From assembly GCA_030386875.1 (NCBI GenBank), contig CM059577.1, forward strand, positions 21,401,038 through 21,465,037: DNA of 64,000 nt. The letters are read 5' to 3'. Below, in pieces: positions 24,723-38,005 of this stretch; position 1 is the first letter of the stretch; each line of letters begins with the position of its first letter. The position numbers and the translations under genes are program-made. The stretch is from Morinoia aosen. Taxonomy: Eukaryota > Arthropoda > Malacostraca > Amphipoda > Talitridae. Below the pieces are notes generated by a model. It was given only the letters and a program-made list of their open reading frames with translations. It was not told the origin of the DNA and did not search any database.

Positions 24723-25589
24723 GACATGAACAAAAACCTTTTGCAACATGTTGAGGCACAGAAAATGCTTTGAGCTTCAAGTTGAAAATATTTTGCAGCC
24801 TCGAGCCACAGTTAGTATTTTGCAGCCTCGAGCCATCTGACTATCAAGTCAGATTTAGGGAATTTGATCCCGTGTTCTACGTATGATTTCTTGATGGGTC
24901 TCAAAATCTCCGGAGAGTGAGATCGTTACTCTAACTCACACAATTTTTTTTAAGATCATGTGCAAATCACAATATTCAATTGTAACACGAAAAAACTACG
25001 AGAAATATTTCCTATTTAAGTTTGTCTAAGCTAAAGAGCAGTAGTATTAGTTTAGGTCACGTCACTAACACACACACACATACACAGTATGTAAGGAAAC
25101 CGATACTTCTCGATCTTCCGAACTTTCGGAATCACTGAGGAAGAAACTTTTGCATCTTGCTACACTGCTCTCCAGGGGTCTGGCTATCTATTAAACGAAT
25201 ATCTCAAGCACGAGCGTGTTTATAGTGGAGTGTAGAGGCCAGCACAGGGTCTCGTTGTCATGAGCGACACTTCCAAATCAATAAACATTAGAGTAACCAC
25301 GTTCGAAAGCCGCTCAATATACTGTTGGCTTAGTGGGTATGGTTGCTTATTGTTTTTTGTAGTTCGATCATTAATTTAATTCTTAGTTTTGGTATGAGTG
25401 TTTTGATGTTCCTTCATCCCACAGCATGTTGCATCAACTTTCCAAGGATACTATCAACTCGAATGTATTATATTTAGGCATACTGTTTTGAATCTATCGT
25501 ATTACATAAACTTCAAGTCAACTAAAAGTAAAATTTATTGAAATTCTCAATAAAGGTTATAAGTCTTACCCAAAGAATCGCTAAATTAA
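24723..25589. other. Unassigned sequence
   Basis: Two near-copies of TTTTGCAGCCTCGAGCCA lie in tandem at about 24791 and 24818. Nothing else is recognised. Confidence 0.4.
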
Positions 25590-26268
25590 TGTGTAGGGCG
25601 CTAGTCCAACCATTCATTCATATACTGTACGATAAAGAAGCCTGGCAGGGTACGAACTCTAAAACGTAGCCAATTCAGTATACAGAAAAGAACCTTCAGA
25701 GCTATAAGAAACTAAAATACCATGCTCAAACAAACGATTCATTTAAAAATTTAGCATTGGTCAAGCTTCCTAATTTCTATCGATGTGCTTTCAGTTGGTC
25801 AATGTATTAAATTTTAAATAATGATTATGATACAGATCGTAAACAAGACGCTGGTATTAAACTAGAGATATGCACTTTTTTATGTGGCAGCACTGAAGGT
25901 GGAATTATAATATTCCAAAACCTTTGCCATAAAAAATAATTAAAATGTTCATTTTTACATTGGTTCTCATTTTTATCTTACGCGTAAGATTCCATTAGAA
26001 TCGACATATTGGCAATATGAGATCGTCAACAATTGGCATATGCTCAAACTAGACATCGCGAGCATTTGACTTGAAACTGAAGCTGTTGCACTTCTTTGGA
26101 GTTAAGGCCTGGAATCAATTGCCTTCGAATATCTGCGAAGAAAAAAAACCTTACGGGAAATTTAAGAAAAATTTTGGATGTCAATTTTTGCCGAGGACTA
26201 GCTGGCTTTCAAAAACAATAACTGTCTTCTTTTTTCTAAAAAGTTTGATAAAAACAAATGTTCTGTAA
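25590..26268 (+). pseudogene. LINE ORF2 C-terminal relic
   Basis: Reading across frameshifts and stops, the plus strand gives CRALVQPFIHILYDKEAWQG, then EKNLQSYKKLKYHAQTNDSF, LALVKLPNFYRC and, in the intact tail, GVKAWNQLPSNI and FKKNF. This is the ordered C-terminus of jockey/CR1-type non-LTR elements: ALVxP with W-x-GT, an IQK-x-x-R region, LxxLxLPxxY, G-x-x-xWN-x-LPxxI, FKK. The reverse transcriptase part is absent upstream. Confidence 0.75.
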
Positions 26269-28569
26269 TGAAAACTAATCTTAAATTTTTTCGAGAAGAT
26301 GCAGCACTCGTTCATGTAAAAAAGTTGTGTAAAGAACTTGTGAAATAAAGGGAAGATTGATCAAATTTGAAGTAGTTGTTGAACAAAAATTTTGGACAAG
26401 CTCTATTTCATGATTCACGTTGCGAGTTTAACATTTGCACTTGCATTAAACAAGGTTAACTAAATTTGAGACGTAATGACTTTTAAATTTTAACGGTACT
26501 AAACTTAAACGTCAAACTTGAGGCAAGGAAGAAAAGCCTTCACCATGGGACAGAAATGAGAGGGCTACCTTATTTTTGATACGTTTCAAAGTAGGTCTAT
26601 ATGAGAGAGAACAGGCAGATTCGAAAGTTCTGTCACAAAATCAGACGTGAGCAAACAGAAGGGATTAAATTGTTCATCTAAGTGGCTCCGTAGAAACATA
26701 TTCGATTGGGAAATACCATTGTTCTTGGCAAATTTTAGATGACGTGAAATCACTTGAATAGCTGTTTTAAACCTTGCATAAACTATGTCGTAAATCATAT
26801 CGTCATTGGTTGTTATGAAGGAGAATTCTAATAGAAGGAAGGAACCACCTTGTGTTAGGAGGAGCGTGAAGAGCAATGTGTGGCATGAGACGGATGGAAA
26901 GGAGTTTAGCTGCGCCGTCGGAAAAGAGTGGACACACCGACACACACGTGAGCCACGAACTATGAAGTATAAAGATAACCGAGAGAAAATATTTTGCTGC
27001 TAAAGATTGTAAAAAGGTAGTAGTTTTACCTTAATTGAAGATTATAAGGAAAGTGTTCAGAGAGTGTGGGCTTCTCAAGTTGAATATCTGTTGATAGAAA
27101 TAAAATCATACTTGAAAATTCTTCCAAGTCAGTCATTTGAAAATATTGAATATAACTCAACTGATGTTCATTTCTTTGACACCGAAGGAGAGCATTTCTG
27201 TTCTCTTCTTAGTGGTAGAAAGTCGAAATCAAAAATCGAGAGCTAGCGTTACGATCTGAACTTTCGCCAGGAGATTTTATGACACTGCTTCATCATTAGT
27301 AGTTATACAAGCTCCACATTTTTGGTTATTAGTGCTCCACCGTTTTTGACAGTTGTCATAAAACCCACGTATTTTTTCCTTGTTCATTTCCTTGTTCGCG
27401 TCAAACATCTATTTGTGTCAGTTGTTATTTCCACGATACGATGCTTCAATTCATTTTTCATCGATTCTTTCGTGAATTTCCTCTTTTCCAATAAATTCTA
27501 CGCATTCAATTCGTATGTTAAGTTATTATTTTCTAATGAATAAAATCAATAATGGGTAAATGCTTGTTTCATCTCTAAATATTGAGTAATCAATGGAACG
27601 ACGTTTGAATACAATTATCGTAATTTCAGATTAACCTAGTTCATATGACTAATGAACATAATGTTACTAAGATGGTTTAGAAATGTTACTTAGAACCAAC
27701 GATGTTTTAGTATTTCAATCGATATTTTTTCAGTGAATTAAAGGATTTAATACACGTAGATCGCTAGCTAACCGTTTACTAATATTTATCAATTGTGGCA
27801 TATTTTGATGAAATGAGGCGATTAAAGTTTCGCAAGGTAACTAAAGTTTTTGACATATTGTGACACAGGGGGCTTTTTAAATTATTTTTACAAACTGAAA
27901 GCAACGAAATGTTACAGGTACACAAATACTTCATCTTGCAGAAGAACAATAGACTCAAGTTGTCGACCGAATTCAAAAGAGCTCTAAGTGAAACATTGGC
28001 GTCGTCAGGATGAAGCAGACACAACCAAGCAAGCAAGCAAGCAAGCAAGCAACAAGTGTGCCTTATTATGTAGTATGTTATCGTCGAATCGGGGCTTATT
28101 TAATCACCATTATTACACAGTTAATTCCGTACTACACGTACTTGTATCGTTCACTTTAGACGGAACGTGGTCTTTCTCTACGTGATACTCTTCGCTCTCT
28201 GGAGAGGCTGACCGTAGTATGTTTTACCCCACAAGAGCGGGCCGCTTGTAGCTCAGCAAATTTGCCTCTGTATCGATTTGATAATTTCACTCCATCATGT
28301 GCATTTTTTAGATTCGGAGTCATGTGATGTTCGTCGACATTCCTTTTCTTCGCTCGGCAAAATTTTTCTTCAGTAAAGTTGCATGAGGATTCGCGAATAA
28401 TACAGAACACTGTGAATTACTGAAGAGAGTTTAGTTCATGAGCACAGGTAAGTCAGTAACTTAAAATGGCGAAAGCAGTTTACATCCTTGTAAATATTAA
28501 TTACTTAAAATTCATTTGTAGGTATCATGGAAATATGTGATATATAAGATTTTGGAATTGAGCGAAATA
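26269..28569. other. Unassigned sequence with an AAGC microsatellite
   Basis: A (CAAG)n tract occupies about 28026-28052. A minus frame at 28156-28410 looks protein-like but was not accepted as a gene. Nothing else is recognised. Confidence 0.4.
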
Positions 28570-29137
28570 AACAGGGTGGCCCATAAGCGTATATACTCTT
28601 TAAATTGAAATAATTTATTCTTCGTTCAATAGAAAATATAAATACAACCACCATCCTAAATCCGAGAAAATTTCGGTTCAGAGCATGTATCCTTTATACC
28701 GGCCATTTGAACATGAATGCTAACATCATGTAGTGTGGAATGCTCTGTCTACGAACATTCTCATTCTAAAATGGCCCATCTAACTCTTAACCAACGTAAG
28801 TTTCTCGCAGAAGAAATGATACGCATGCACAAACTCGAATACTGGAGGTTACAGAGGTTTAATCGCCCCGCGCTGACTCGGCAACTGTTTGCAGGATTAT
28901 CGATATGTGAACAGCAGAAGGACCCTTCATAACTGGAACAGAGTACGATCTGGATGACCTTAAGCCGGAGGATTTGGACTCAACATAGAGACTGTGAAGA
29001 CTATGAAGGAAGAAGATAACACTCGTTTATCCACAAAGATCTCAGCCCTCCGATGGTTGTTGTATTTATTTCTTGCTCCCGAAATAAAATAAGTCATTTC
29101 TATTTAAGAGCGTATGCTTTCATTGGCCCACCAAGTA
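28570..29137 (+). mobile_element. Mariner/Tc1-type relic, internally deleted
   Basis: Imperfect terminal inverted repeats of about 45 bp bound the element (left ACAGGGTGGCCCATAAGCGT, right inverted ACTTGGTGGGCCAATGAAAG). TA lies at each outer edge. Inside is the N-terminal part of a transposase only, so the catalytic domain has been deleted. Confidence 0.8.
28759..29055 (+). pseudogene. Mariner-type transposase N-terminus, frameshifted
   Basis: It starts MAHLTLNQRKFLAEEMIRMH and, after frame changes, continues with HNWNRVRSGRP, then NIETVKTMKEEDNTRLSTKI. A helix-turn-helix start, then a W-x-R-x-x-SGRP linker, then a second helical block with RLS-x-K-IS is the order of DNA-binding domains in Tc1/mariner transposases. 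At least two frameshifts are needed. There is no DDD/E domain. Confidence 0.75.
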
Positions 29138-31849
29138 TATTAATGGAGAGTAAAGACAAAATGGAAATTTTACACAATGTGATCACTACTACGTTCAGGT
29201 GGTTGAGATAATACCACCAGAAGAATTGAAAATTAAATTGAAAACACCTATCGAATCACAAGCAAAACCGTAAAATACCAACTGCGAACACTGAATCTTC
29301 TTAACCTATGCTTATCTAGAATACCTGCTGAACTCATCAAGCACTTTAGTGAACATAACTTGATGATGTAAGGCACTGCAATGACTTATGGGTGTAGCGA
29401 GTCATCAACGGTGCAAAAGTCTAGGGTTTCACTGTGTAACATTCGAATATAAATATGTAGATCTCATGAGAATTCCATGTGTGTTGAATATGCGTCTAGA
29501 TGGTATTGTTAATGGCTTGTGGCTTGGTGTAGAGAGAGAAAGGAAGGTATCGATAAATGACAGACTAATCTTTTATTTTTTCAGCTATACGATCATTTAA
29601 ACAGTAAATTGTGGATCGTGATACCATAAAAAACTGAAAGTTTGGAATGCCGTGCCTTTCTTAATTCCACAACATACTTAATTGCGGACGCTCTGGGTTT
29701 TTTACATTGAGGATATCATTGGAAATGTACCAAAGGTAAATATTAATTCGTATCATGACTGTTCAAAGGAAAATTACAAAATTAAACATTAACTGCCCCG
29801 TATACTACGTACGGAACACTGCATGAATACTCGTGTATTTTATTTCTTATCGAATTTATGCAGAAACGCATTTTTTGCACTTCATTGCCGGGATTTCAAT
29901 TCTGCCCCTACTAATGTCGCTGAAAACTTCATGTGAGAGCTGGTCTAATAACGGTGGTTGTAATAACGGTCATATGAGTAAAAACTGTTACGGTTTGAAG
30001 TTAATATTTGATATCGCACATACTAACATTTAATCAATTTAGTTGTCAATTAAAAACTATGATGATCCCTCAATTCCAGAATTATAAATGCAAACGCATA
30101 GATTTATTCATACTAAAAAAAGAGATTTAGACATTTTCAAATGTACTAAAAGAAAAAAGTTTGTATTCATATTTGATTGGGTACGTTTACTCCCTATCTA
30201 TGAAACAACTATAAGGAAATAAACTCAATGCTAATTGTTATTTGATCACTTGTTTCACAGTCAGTGTCTCCAAAACCGTGCAAACTAATGCTTCTCCACG
30301 CTCTCATTGCAAGTTTTAAAGATACAAGAAAGTGGACAAACTCTTAATGTTTCAAGCTTCGAGTGTGTTACATTTTTTTCACCTCAAAAGCAACTAAAAC
30401 ATTGTTAGTACAACCTAGTGTTAGGTCCTGAAATTTTTCTATTATGTCAATGTATTTTCTTTTCTATCCGTGATATATTCAATCCATTAAAGTCATAATC
30501 CTCTATGCTCTAGGCGGAGATATTGCTTTCGAAATTTGTTGTGCATTCAATGCTTGCGTGGTCAGTAAGCTGGCTATCAACACTTTCTTTGTTTTACGCG
30601 TTAATCCACGCGTGAATATCGTTAAAGTAAATTGATTGGTGCTCACCACTCAATTCTGTAATTTTGTGACTACCATGATAATTCTCTCGTTTGAAGCATT
30701 TATTTATTTATGTAATCAATACCTACATTATCTGTACGTGCGTATTTTTGCGACAACTTTGACCAGTCTTTTGCTAGTGTCACGCTCTTTACATTTTCTC
30801 AAGCTACTGCCAACTAGAGGACTCAGCCTTTGCAGTCGACTTGATGTTGAAATGCAACAGGACTTCGTAACTGCTCACTGGACTTTCCATAGAGCCTACT
30901 TCGTGTGAAAATTTTAACTTTTAATTATCTTTGAATATTTAGATTGTACTATGCCTGTCGCGTTTGGTGGTAAGAAAGAAGCATTAATAGAAACACAATC
31001 AGATATTAGCCGAGGCTCTTGTGGACGAGAACTAAAATTACGTAGGAAGAATGGACGTGTTCGAGAATCAAACACCTAATTTCCTTACTTTCTGTTTCGC
31101 AGCTGGTGGGAATTCATTGACGGTTTTGTCAATGAATTTAGTTAAAAATAACGGTTTAGTAATTGAAGCATTTTTGAGCGCTCTGCAACATACAAGTACT
31201 GTAAATGCTCAGTTTATTTTGACGCTCTAGGACTTTTGACTTTTCTAATTAGCATGTGACATATTTCAGGCTTTATAGATGCATTTGCACTGAATAAGAC
31301 TGATAATAATGTGCAAACTGTCACTTCCAAGTTTTTTACTTTCTTCAAATTTGGCATTAAAAAACACGTATAATTGAAGAAATCATTTAATTTAATATAG
31401 ATTTCATTTATCAGTCAATATTTTGACCAAAATCTTCACAGACAGAAAAATAATCAGATATTACTTTGACAGTTATGGTTTGTTTAATTAAAACATCCGA
31501 CTACATTTGAGAAGTATATGATGGATTTAGTGTTATTTGGCCTCCTTCGAAAATACAGAAAAAGGGAGAAGTTATTTGATGGTATATGTATATGCCTAAA
31601 ATATTGAAATTTTTTGAAACGGGAAATTTCCAAGGATTTCCACGATAGAAGATATTTTCAAAACAGCTTTAAAAAATCAGGTTATTTTTCAGAAATTACC
31701 TCATTTTTCCCAAACATAATTACCTGCAGAAATATTTATACCCAAAGTTGATAACTCATCCTTTTTACGAAAAGTAGAATAAACTATAGAAAAATAATTC
31801 TGACGAAGATGGGAATAAAGCAGAAGAAATTTGAAAAATAAAATGTAGC
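29138..31849. other. Unassigned sequence
   Basis: No exon, repeat family or RNA gene is recognised. The plus frame at 30636-30908 begins with a hydrophobic stretch but has no splice or family support. Confidence 0.4.
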
Positions 31850-32560
31850 TTGCATCTTGAGTTATTTCAAAGTGCGCTAAGCCAATGAAAAATGAATTAG
31901 TATAGTCAGCACTAATTGATCAAATTAAAAATGATGAGCTGAAATGTGAGAAAATAGTCAGCTACCATCAATAAAGTAGATATGCAAATTTATACGATTC
32001 AAAAAAATTTCAAGAAGTCTAGTTACTGTTTCAACATCAAGTTGACGAAAAATTAGGCTCTATTTCAAGTCGATAAGAAGAGCAAAACTCGGTAGAGTCT
32101 AAGTTAATTCCTCAAATGGAAGAGAAAATCAATTCTGTTGAATCCAACGTCATTATTCTCTGAGACTTGTAAAATCAAGCATGATTAGTAAAGTGGATAA
32201 AAAAGTTATTCCTTAATGATGGAGTCATTAATCAATCCTTAATGTTCAAGTTGAAGAAAAAATGAAAACTATAAAAAATTATAACCTGTCACGTTGAAGG
32301 TAAAAATGAAAATAAGTCTCATCTAACTAAATTAGTTCATAGAAACTTGTTAGTTATGAGGAGCTGAATAATTGCTGGCATTGTTAAAAGGGTAAAAAAT
32401 TTAGAAACAACCATAACCTCACTACATGAAGAAATATTTACCGTGTCTCACCGAATAATGACGGATTTAAGATCGGAATCAGTTTCCTTGCGAACGATAG
32501 AAGTAATTGCTAAAAAATTGAGTTCCTGAAAACTTGAAAATTGGAAAACTTTATCCTCCA
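31850..32560 (+). pseudogene. Decayed coiled-coil ORF (gag or LINE ORF1-like)
   Basis: Across several frames the plus strand gives repeated heptad-like words such as QMEEKINSVESNVI, VKNLETTITSLHEEI and TDLRSESVSLRTIEVI. These are degenerate repeats of a coiled coil, as in LINE ORF1 or gag proteins. Many stops and frameshifts interrupt it. The family is not identified. Confidence 0.4.
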
Positions 32561-32850
32561 GTGTACTGAACGACTTCTAGACAATGAGAGAATTGGCCAA
32601 GCAGCGATGGAAGTAAGGAAAACGTTAATTAGGACGGGTTGATACGAAAGATTTTGGGGAAAGGAGTTCAATAAATAGAAAAACTGCTGCCGGGAGTAGT
32701 TAATTGGCAACAAATAATACTGCCGAGCGAGTATCTAGTAATAGAGTAGTTTCCGGACGCTGCAATGGAGTAGGTATCACTTCAGTAGAGGACCGCAAGG
32801 GCGCAGGTCCTCAACCCCGATCTCCATCTCTCGTTGCCTGGTGAGATAAA

Positions 32851-33344
32851 GGTTATAGGTGTACTAATAGCACTGAGTTAAAGGGCGTACTAATAGCACT
32901 GAGTTATAGGGCGTACTAATAGCACTGAGTTATAGGGCGTACTAATAACACTGAGTTATAGGGCGTACTAATAACACTGAGTTATAGGGCGTACTAATAG
33001 CACTGAGTTATAGGGCGTACTAATAGCACTGAGTTATAGGGCGTACTAATAGCACTGAGTTATAGGGCGTACTAATCGCACTGAGTTATAGGCCTTACTA
33101 ATAGCACTGAGTTATAGGTGTACTAATCGCACTGAGTTATAGGGCTTACTAATAGCACTGAGTTATAGGGCGTACTAATAGCACTGAGTTATAGGGCGTA
33201 CTAATAGCACTGAGTTATAGGGCGTACTAATAGCACTGATTTATAAGGCGTACTAATAGCACTGAGTTATAGGGCGTACTAATAGCACTGAGTTATAGGG
33301 CGTACCAGTAACACTGAGTTATAGGGCGTACTAATAGCTCTGAG
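32851..33344. repeat. 26-bp minisatellite, 19 copies
   Basis: The unit is GGGCGTACTAATAGCACTGA plus GTTATA, at over 90% identity. Variants include AATAACACT, AATCGCACT and a GGTGTAC form that lacks two bases. Confidence 0.95.
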
Positions 33345-34873
33345 GCTAGCTATATGGCTAGATTTATAGGTTTGGCCCAGACAAGCGTGGGTTACGTTAT
33401 AGGTTTTAATACAGCCGACTCTAGCATCACCAGCTAGCTAGCGCCAAGCTAACCAGTAACTAACTTCTAGAACGTTGGCCATGAAGCGAAGGAGCTGGCG
33501 AAGACCCGCATGGTGTGAGAAGGTCTTCAGAAGTGCCCAGCAGGCTCACCCGGAGTTTTTTGTAAATGTGACGGAATGCGGGACGGACGACGGGATGCAG
33601 ACAGGACGATGCCTCTGGCACTTGGCGATTTAGCTCGCCATGCTGAAGGAGATCTTCTCTACGAGGAGAGAATTATAACCAACGCTTCTCCAGAACGGTC
33701 GAGAATAGATTATAGAGAGTCAACGGCTCCAGAATCTGGAGTGTTCTCCGGTTGTTCTGCGTACTGAGTTCGGGAGTATTCTGAGTTCTGCTCTTGTACT
33801 GCCTGCTCTGCGAGCAGTTGGCCCATAAATACTGTCCGCAAGTTGCATTCAGTACGAATGTTGTATTCAGAATAGTTTCCGGCAAGCAAGGATCAGCTAG
33901 TGGTGATGCTGTACGACTATTATAATTTTTTAATTTCCACAGTAGATGCCCAATAATAAATAGCTAATAATACCGACGAGGTTCACTCTAGCAGGGCAAG
34001 GGTAGCCCCTCTTTTAGTGCTGCGAACCCGTCTGAAGAAAAAATGTTAACGGGGCTTGAGAATGGCCATAATAATGCAAATTCAATGAAGAAACCTAAAC
34101 TTACACACCCACTCACACATTAATTCACTGGGAAATATTTAATCATGCAGGAGAGAAGGTTTGAGAGGGACATGGGACGTACCACGGCCGTCCCAAAACT
34201 GCAGGCCACTCGACGTGTCAACTGAGGAGGCTACGATACTTGGCAGAGAGTACGGCGCTCCAGACTGCTGTGCCTCCGCCACCGTACATATAATCTGTCC
34301 AATGATCTCTTAGGAAATCTGCCTGACCTGCTATAGGTACGCTCCCGCTGCGTGACTTCGCCTTGCATGCAGGTCCAGCGGTCTACCATTCCAGTGTCAA
34401 TTAAAACACGAGGCCTGGACGAATCTGTGAGGTATTTTCCTTACAAAATATGAACAATTTTTATGTATGTTCACGATTAAAACATACTTAGATTGAAATT
34501 TTTACTCTGCCATTTGAAAGAACACGATACTAAGCCGCCATGACTATCGGAGGCCTTGAACGAAATTACAAAGCATTGTAATTCTTTTGAGAACTAATAC
34601 AGATTTTATCTCTAGAAGTTTGAAACAGCGAAAAGTTGTGTACCGGTTCTTGGTTACGTCAACACCCTTGGAGACATAATTTCTATAAATAACTGTAGAA
34701 ATTTCCTGTCATAGTCGAGAGTGTAAATATTATAGAATTTAAAATGAGAAAGGCTGAAATTTTATAACATCAGGATTAGAAATTGAAAAAGAAACAAATT
34801 TGACATTAAGTATCGAGGGATTGTATCCAAAGAAAGAAAAGAAAGAAAGGTTAGGTTTAAAAGGTTAACATCG
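33345..34873. other. GC-richer unassigned segment
   Basis: The part at 33480-34060 is richer in GC and CpG than the surroundings. It has a TATA-like CCCATAAATACTG followed 20 bases on by GCATTCAGTACG and later AATAAATAGC, which recalls a retrotransposon LTR promoter and poly(A) region. No paired copy or target duplication was found, so it is left unassigned. Confidence 0.3.
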
Positions 34874-35140
34874 GCATCTTTGGGATGCTTTATTTCCAAT
34901 CAAGCCTGATACATATGATCTTAGCATTGGTTTTTTAAATGTCTTATAACTAACCCTATATATAGGACACCATGACGGTTCCCCCGTAAAGCCGGTACCC
35001 ATTTCCGACACCTGGGTCGAGTGGGGTATTGTGCTTGAGCTTTCCCTTATACCCAACGGGGAAAATCTCCGCGCCAGCGCTGGGAACGAACCCGCGACTT
35101 CCCGCATACAAGTTCGATCCCTTAACCGCTGTGCCACGGA
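34874..35140 (-). mobile_element. tRNA-derived SINE, copy 2
   Basis: The minus strand reads CCGTGGCACAGCGGTTAAGG (A-box region) and GGGTTCGTTCCCA (B-box), then CCCCGTTGGGTATAAGGG, CCAGGTGTCGGAAATGGGT, AACCGTCATG, and the end TATCAGGCTTGATTGGAAAT. A 180-codon open frame covers it by chance. Confidence 0.88.
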
Positions 35141-35260
35141 GAAAGAAAGAAAGTATAACAGTTTATTTCCAATACAGTAAAAACATGAAATGTTGATACA
35201 TTGGTTTTTAAAATACCTTAAAATTAAAATCCTTAACTGATAAAAACACATTGGTATCGT
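35141..35260 (-). repeat. Fragment of a related SINE 3' end
   Basis: After a GAAAGAAAG run comes GTTTATTTCCAATACAG, then ACATTGGTTTTTAAAATACC, which parallels the antisense 3' end of SINE copy 2 and the fragment at 45260. Confidence 0.4.
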
Positions 35261-37745
35261 AATACCTTGCAAGATGTTGAAACAAAAAATGATTGACAGA
35301 AATGCACAACAGAAATGAGTCCCCTTCGTTGCGTAATCTGATTTAGACAGTGCATTTAAATATAAGTAAATAATAGCACACAATCCTCGTAACGCCAAAC
35401 TTTTCAAGGATGGGAGAAATATTTGATGAATAAAATTTTAACTTCAGATAGTCTTATAATTTCATGCGGATATTAGATGCATGGAAGTCTAGACATTAAA
35501 TTTATTCTAAATTAGATTCACAAAAAGTATTAAATTTGAGATTGCTATATTTTAAATTCCAGGCTTAATGATAAGCTTTCAGTGAACAATGCTTCTAACC
35601 ATTCCAATGGTGCGGGACTTGCAGCATAATAAGTGCTGAATAAGCGGTTCTGTTAATTGTGCTGAGGCGTAAGTGAAATAAGGAATTCTGAACAACAAAG
35701 AAAGAACAAAAAAAAACAAACCCGAAGATTCAGCCACGAATAAATAATTCATTTATGAAATCGAAAGTTTTGAATATGACACACCTGCCATCAGGGATTT
35801 AATAAAATTTTGTCTAGTAAATCAGAACAACTTGTTCACAATCGCAGCTGACCGGCTCTTAATACGTATTAACTCTGTGTCCTACTTCAACGAGCCTTTA
35901 AAGAAAAACTCGCTAAACCTCAACTATCCTTCTTACGTCCATTCCATGAGTGATCTGACTCCCACTCTCATCTCGTTATGAAGCTCCGAAAACAGGAATA
36001 AAGAGAGGTAAGGGATGAGCCCTGGCGCCTATCCCATGCTCGACGCTGAACGTATTGAATAAAAGTTTTTCTTTCATGTCCCTGGGGCCGTTTAAGTATA
36101 TTTCGCCCTCTCCTCCCACCTCCGAAATATACAGCCCTGAAAAGTTGATTAAGATGAGTTATAAAGTTTACTAGAGTAAAAGAATTTTTATTGAGTCTTC
36201 TGGTCCCAGATTTGAGATGCGTAAGCGTTGCAGTGAACGTGTCGTTTGTTTATATAGCCTTTGCCATAAGACCAAACCCTCTTCAATTGCCTTAATTAGC
36301 AGCTAACTCATTAGTGTACGTTGAAATAAATCTTTCCGCCGTCCATTAGTCAGAGCTTAGCTCATATTTTTGTGAATATCGTCAAGACAGAATAAAGGAG
36401 TAAAACAAATGAATAAATTTCACTTTATTTACTAAGTCTATTTATACGAACTCTTCAGCAATGGCTGGGCTTATCAAGCCACAAACCGATCCTGTGTTAA
36501 AAAAACATAATCGACTTGGTACTAGGATGGTCAGCAAACGCAATTCGTTTCTTTATTATTAGATAGTATTGTGAATAATGATACGCATCCATTCTCCCAT
36601 CATTTTGGAATGCATTTCCTGACCCTGAGCTCGTAGCGGTCTTGAATTTATGGCAAGAATAGATTGATTTCGCATACTTCTTGTACAATACAAAATCAAA
36701 CAACATAACCTTCTTGAACACAATTTTAATAATCCATCGGCTTCCGGTGCGTCCCATTGTTTTTTCCACGTCTGGCTGCCGGCGAGTTTCACTAGACACG
36801 TTCATGTCCAGCAATGAATCGTTCGAATGTGTCACTGATGCTCTACTCATGATCACTAACGGGGCAAGACGTTTTGCGAGGTTTGTCTTCTTTAAATAAT
36901 TGTTCTCAACGTCGAGCAATTCTAGTACAAGCTGATATTTGAATGCTTGATAGCTGCCTTTGATCTCTTTGTTGCCCCAATTTGGCCTTGAATAACAAAC
37001 ACCGTGGGAAGCATCTCTTCCTGGGTCGATTCTTCCAACAACTCTCTATTTGCGTTGGCTAGAGATGCTGCGCGACGTTCTAATTATCCTACGTAATCGT
37101 CTGCTGCTTACCTATTTCATTTTTACGACGAACAATTTTACGGAGGCGTCTGGTATTAATATTCACCGTTGAAATCTGGCTTCTGAATGTGTATTGCGGG
37201 TAGTTCAATCACACGTTTCGAGTTCTGAGTCTGAATCTAAAAGGCTCTCAGCCCCCTTTCTACACAAGTATCTGATTACATTCGTAGTCTGTTTGTCTTA
37301 CCACCCTTCCGAAAACAGCCCGTTTTGCAACATTCTTTTAGAATTTTATAATACTAGTCAGTCAAACGTTTTTGAGTTTCCCGAGGATAGGTCTCAGTGT
37401 TAGAGCCGTTGGTATGCCAGAGTGTGTAATGGCGAAAATTATTAGCGTCTGATTTGTGTAGTAGCTCGGATTTCAATTTGTCTTCCTCAATGACTGCTAC
37501 GCTCGTAATGTGACTTATTCCGGCTAGGGATTTTCTATGAGGTGTTGCAGCGACTCTGTCACTCGCTACTAGAACAAAACCGCGAGCTAAGTATACGAAA
37601 ACCACGAACTGACTTGTAACCATTATCGAAGCAATACCCTCGCTCCTAGACTCCAACTCGGTTCTTCACGTATAGCCTGTACTAAGACTTGAGTGCGAGA
37701 TAGGCGTACGAATGTCATCCATCAGATTGACCCCGAGCGATTTGC
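35261..37745. other. Unassigned sequence with protein-like minus frames
   Basis: Minus frames at 37354-37656 and 36497-36919 have coding-like composition (for example SLAGISHITSVAVIEEDKLK and LDVENNYLKKTNLAKRLAPL). The second recalls the gag region of copia elements (Y-x-K-x-x-x-xK-x-L). No domain is certain and both lack credible starts. Nothing is recognised at 35261-36490. Confidence 0.3.
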
Positions 37746-37756
37746 ATTGACATCAG

Positions 37757-38005
37757 GGTTGCGGAGTCGGAGTCGGAGTCGGGAGTCGGAGTCGCCGGAG
37801 TCGGATGTTTTAGGGTGGAGTCGGAGTCGGAGTCGGAGTCGCTTCTCTGAAGTGTGGTGGAGTCGGAGTCGGAGTCGGAGTCGCTACTCTGAAGTGTGAT
37901 GGAGTCGGAGTCGGAGTCGGAGTCGCTTTTCCGAATGCGGTGGAGTCGGAGTCGGAGTCGGAGTCGTTCATTCGGATGTGGTAGAGTCGTGGTTGGAGTC
38001 GCTAT
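37757..38005. repeat. GGAGTC satellite, left subterminus
   Basis: Runs of GGAGTC (three to four per run) are separated by 18-bp spacers such as GCTACTCTGAAGTGTGAT, about five units. The unit is divisible by three, so it makes long chance frames of Ser-Arg or Ser-Glu repeats. Confidence 0.93.

Noticed and set aside
28156..28410. Minus frame with acceptor-like start and GTAAAA donor (KNAHDGVKLSNRYRGKFAEL)
   Set aside because: Protein-like and possibly an exon or retroelement piece, but there is no recognised family and no partner exon.
34865..35407. 180-codon minus-strand frame
   Set aside because: Its conserved part is the tRNA head and body of a SINE read as protein.
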